Assembly: GCA_903835145.1 (NCBI GenBank) | Contig: CAILMA010000255.1 | Coordinates: 1-7,982, forward strand | Source: an uncultured Bacteroidota bacterium | GTDB taxonomy: Bacteria > Bacteroidota > Bacteroidia > Chitinophagales > Chitinophagaceae | DNA: 7,982 bases | Direction of reading: 5' to 3' | Shown here: positions 6,456 to 7,982 of the stretch, piece after piece | How positions within the stretch are numbered: position 1 is the first letter of the stretch | How the letters are laid out: each line of letters opens with the position of its first letter | The notes under the pieces: model-generated | Seen by the model: only the letters and a program-made list of their open reading frames with translations | Database searches by the model: none | What the model was told of the DNA's origin: nothing | Translations under genes and position numbers: made by a program

Positions 6456-7814
6456 TTATGCCCGCTTCTGGACACGGGAAGAAAGACCCACAACGGCGCA
6501 GCAGGTAACTATGAGGGAAACAGGTAGGAAGTAGCGCGTATTAGCAATAGGCCCGGCAGCAAGCGCAAAATAGCAGACGAAGCCTGCTATGAAAATCTTC
6601 ACAACGCCCGGGGCCCGGAAGGCGCTAAAAAAGAGTAAGAAACCAGCCAGTCTCAGTAAATTGAACAACAAAACCAGGAGCACAACCGATATTGATTTAT
6701 TGTCGCTCAGATAACTGCCAAGTCCAGCCAGGCCATGCTTGCGCCAGGTGTCGTAGAAACCGGTTTGCTGCTTACTGTACAAGCGTCCGTAAGTGAGTTT
6801 TCCGGTAAATAGATCAAGTTCTGCCTTGCCGGGTTCTATAAATATCCTTGCACTGTTTTTGAGGTGGTACCAGCTGTAAGGGCCAGCATTTTGTTGCAGT
6901 AATGTAGTACCCAGTTCATTCGCTTTGTCGTACCGGTGTTTAAAATCGCCGCTTTGCAGCACCCGGGTCCTCGATTCTTCGAGAAATCGGTTGGCACTGT
7001 CGGTGCCCTGCGTTGCACTCACAAAGGGATAGTAATAGTAAATTGCATTAAAAGCCTGGTTGCTGGAGAAGTGAAATTTGCCTGTTCTGCATAGGTTACT
7101 GTAGTTATAGGCAAGCAGGGCAGCCACTGGTACAAATGCAATAGCAAGGGCACGCGCCATGTTTTGTTTCCACAACACTGAGCAGACCAAGAGCAACAAA
7201 AAATGCACCACAACAAACGGATACAGCACTGGTTTTACCAGCATGCCGGCGACAAGGCTAAGGCTCATGTAAACCATACTTGCAGTGCGCCTTTGTTGCC
7301 ACCAGGCTATAAAACTACCGAAGTAAACTACAGTACAGGTCTGCAGTAAAATATCAGGCGCTATTGTACATGCATTTATAAATTGTGCAGGGTAGGCTGC
7401 CAGCAAGATAAGCAGCAGCCAGTCGAATCGGGTAGAGAGCCCCATTTTTTGAAAGACATGCCTGCAGTACATGATGTTGAATACAGACAGCAACTGCTGC
7501 AACAAAAGCACGACCCAGTTGTTGATAGTAAACAGGTAAACCCCCAATAGAAAAAGCGGATAAAGGGGCTGCCGCTGGGTCATGTATTCCGGCTGTATGG
7601 TAAGTGCGGGGTTGCCACTGTAGAAGAAACCGTTTACTTTAATATTTACAGCTTCGTAAATGTATTCAAACGAATCGCCCATGTATATGCGCCGGAACTG
7701 GAGCGCGAGGATATAGTAGCAGACATGAAGCAAAACGACAACAGTCAGAAAAATGATGTTCTTTCTGCCGGCCGCCGGGTGCGGACCTACATATGGTACT
7801 GTGCCACTCGTCAA
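6456..7814 (-). CDS. GT39-like (GT-C fold) polytopic membrane glycosyltransferase
   Basis: This 452-residue, very hydrophobic protein has about ten membrane helices (about 19-39, 83-116, 131-148, 151-170, 177-215, 220-236, 375-397, 405-422, 427-445). Between the first two helices it carries MGDSFEYIYEAVNI with Asp47 and then RQPLYPLFLL (81-90), matching the acidic loop residue and the 'RpPlYP' motif of the ArnT/PMT-like GT39 family. A large loop (about 240-370) and a closing NTRYFLP (425-431) also fit. Known enzymes of this family move a sugar from a polyprenyl-phosphate donor to a lipid or protein on the outer face of the inner membrane; the substrate here is unknown. The start is TTG at 7814-7812, which overlaps the preceding stop as TTGA. 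No ATG exists before residue 45, and starting there would lose the first helix. It is probably translationally coupled to the prmC-like gene. I see no convincing terminator after its stop. Confidence 0.72.
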   Translation of the reverse strand: MTSGTVPYVGPHPAAGRKNIIFLTVVVLLHVCYYILALQFRRIYMGDSFEYIYEAVNIKVNGFFYSGNPALTIQPEYMTQRQPLYPLFLLGVYLFTINNWVVLLLQQLLSVFNIMYCRHVFQKMGLSTRFDWLLLILLAAYPAQFINACTIAPDILLQTCTVVYFGSFIAWWQQRRTASMVYMSLSLVAGMLVKPVLYPFVVVHFLLLLVCSVLWKQNMARALAIAFVPVAALLAYNYSNLCRTGKFHFSSNQAFNAIYYYYPFVSATQGTDSANRFLEESRTRVLQSGDFKHRYDKANELGTTLLQQNAGPYSWYHLKNSARIFIEPGKAELDLFTGKLTYGRLYSKQQTGFYDTWRKHGLAGLGSYLSDNKSISVVLLVLLFNLLRLAGFLLFFSAFRAPGVVKIFIAGFVCYFALAAGPIANTRYFLPVSLIVTCCAVVGLSSRVQKRA

Positions 7815-7982
7815 TATTTTAATACTTTTATCATCCGTTGATTGCCGTGCATGTCCGATTTTATTTCAATCACGTTATAGCCAGCTTCCTCAAATACTGC
7901 ACCACAAGGTACAGCCAGAGAAGACTCCACTTCGCAATAGATGCTCCCGCCGGGTAGGAGGTGATTTGTTCCAAACGCAGCA
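7811..7982 (-). CDS. prmC: Release factor glutamine N5-methyltransferase, C-terminal fragment (cut by window edge)
   Basis: Fifty-six codons run from the window edge to TGA at 7813-7811. The peptide reads ...HLLPGGSIYCEVESSL...FEEAGYNVIEIKSDMHGNQRMIKVLKY. This matches the end of PrmC/HemK: the 'L.pGG.l..E' strand of the Rossmann methyltransferase fold, the 'f.eaGy..ve...D..G..R' segment and the closing short strand. PrmC methylates the Gln of the GGQ motif in release factors RF1 and RF2 with S-adenosylmethionine. The catalytic NPPY motif and the N-terminal domain lie outside the window, so another Rossmann methyltransferase is possible but less likely. The stop overlaps the TTG start of the downstream membrane glycosyltransferase, which implies a shared transcript. 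Confidence 0.7.
   Translation of the reverse strand, partial: AAFGTNHLLPGGSIYCEVESSLAVPCGAVFEEAGYNVIEIKSDMHGNQRMIKVLKY

Overview
The window most likely comes from a member of the Bacteroidota, probably near the Chitinophagaceae; this rests on gene families and not on a marker gene. It shows a secreted PKD-domain protein with a type IX secretion (T9SS) type B sorting domain, a signal-peptide/TPR/membrane/histidine-kinase architecture typical of the phylum, starts without a usable Shine-Dalgarno sequence, and one good match to the TTG-N19-TAnnTTTG promoter.

Layout. Positions 1-93 (minus): first 31 codons of an IS1595-like transposase that runs off the left edge. Positions 150-2241 (minus): a TPR sensor histidine kinase split into two frames at an A10 tract (1316-1325). 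The upstream part carries a lipoprotein-like signal peptide and most of the TPRs; the downstream part carries the end of the TPR array, a membrane helix and the kinase. Positions 2254-2757: an AT-rich divergent intergenic region with a candidate promoter and a 7-bp inverted repeat. Positions 2758-6078 (plus): an 1106-residue modular surface or secreted protein, closed by a strong intrinsic terminator at 6105-6133. Positions 6134-6455: a gene-free stretch with a palindrome-rich GC island and two related 21-bp units. Positions 6456-7814 (minus): a multi-pass GT-C/GT39-like membrane glycosyltransferase. Its TTG start overlaps the stop of the preceding gene (7811-7982, minus), which is the C-terminal end of a PrmC-type release-factor glutamine methyltransferase.

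How the genes relate. The sensor kinase and the surface protein are divergent and share the 2254-2757 control region, so co-regulation is possible but not shown. The prmC/GT39 pair is probably translationally coupled and runs convergently towards the surface protein.

I see no CRISPR array, tRNA or rRNA, and no clear defence or other wholly new system. The best leads are the A10 frame junction with its surrounding RNA hairpin, the hidden lipoprotein N-terminus with a non-ATG start, the 90-residue tandem repeat in the surface protein, and the palindromic island at 6193-6422.
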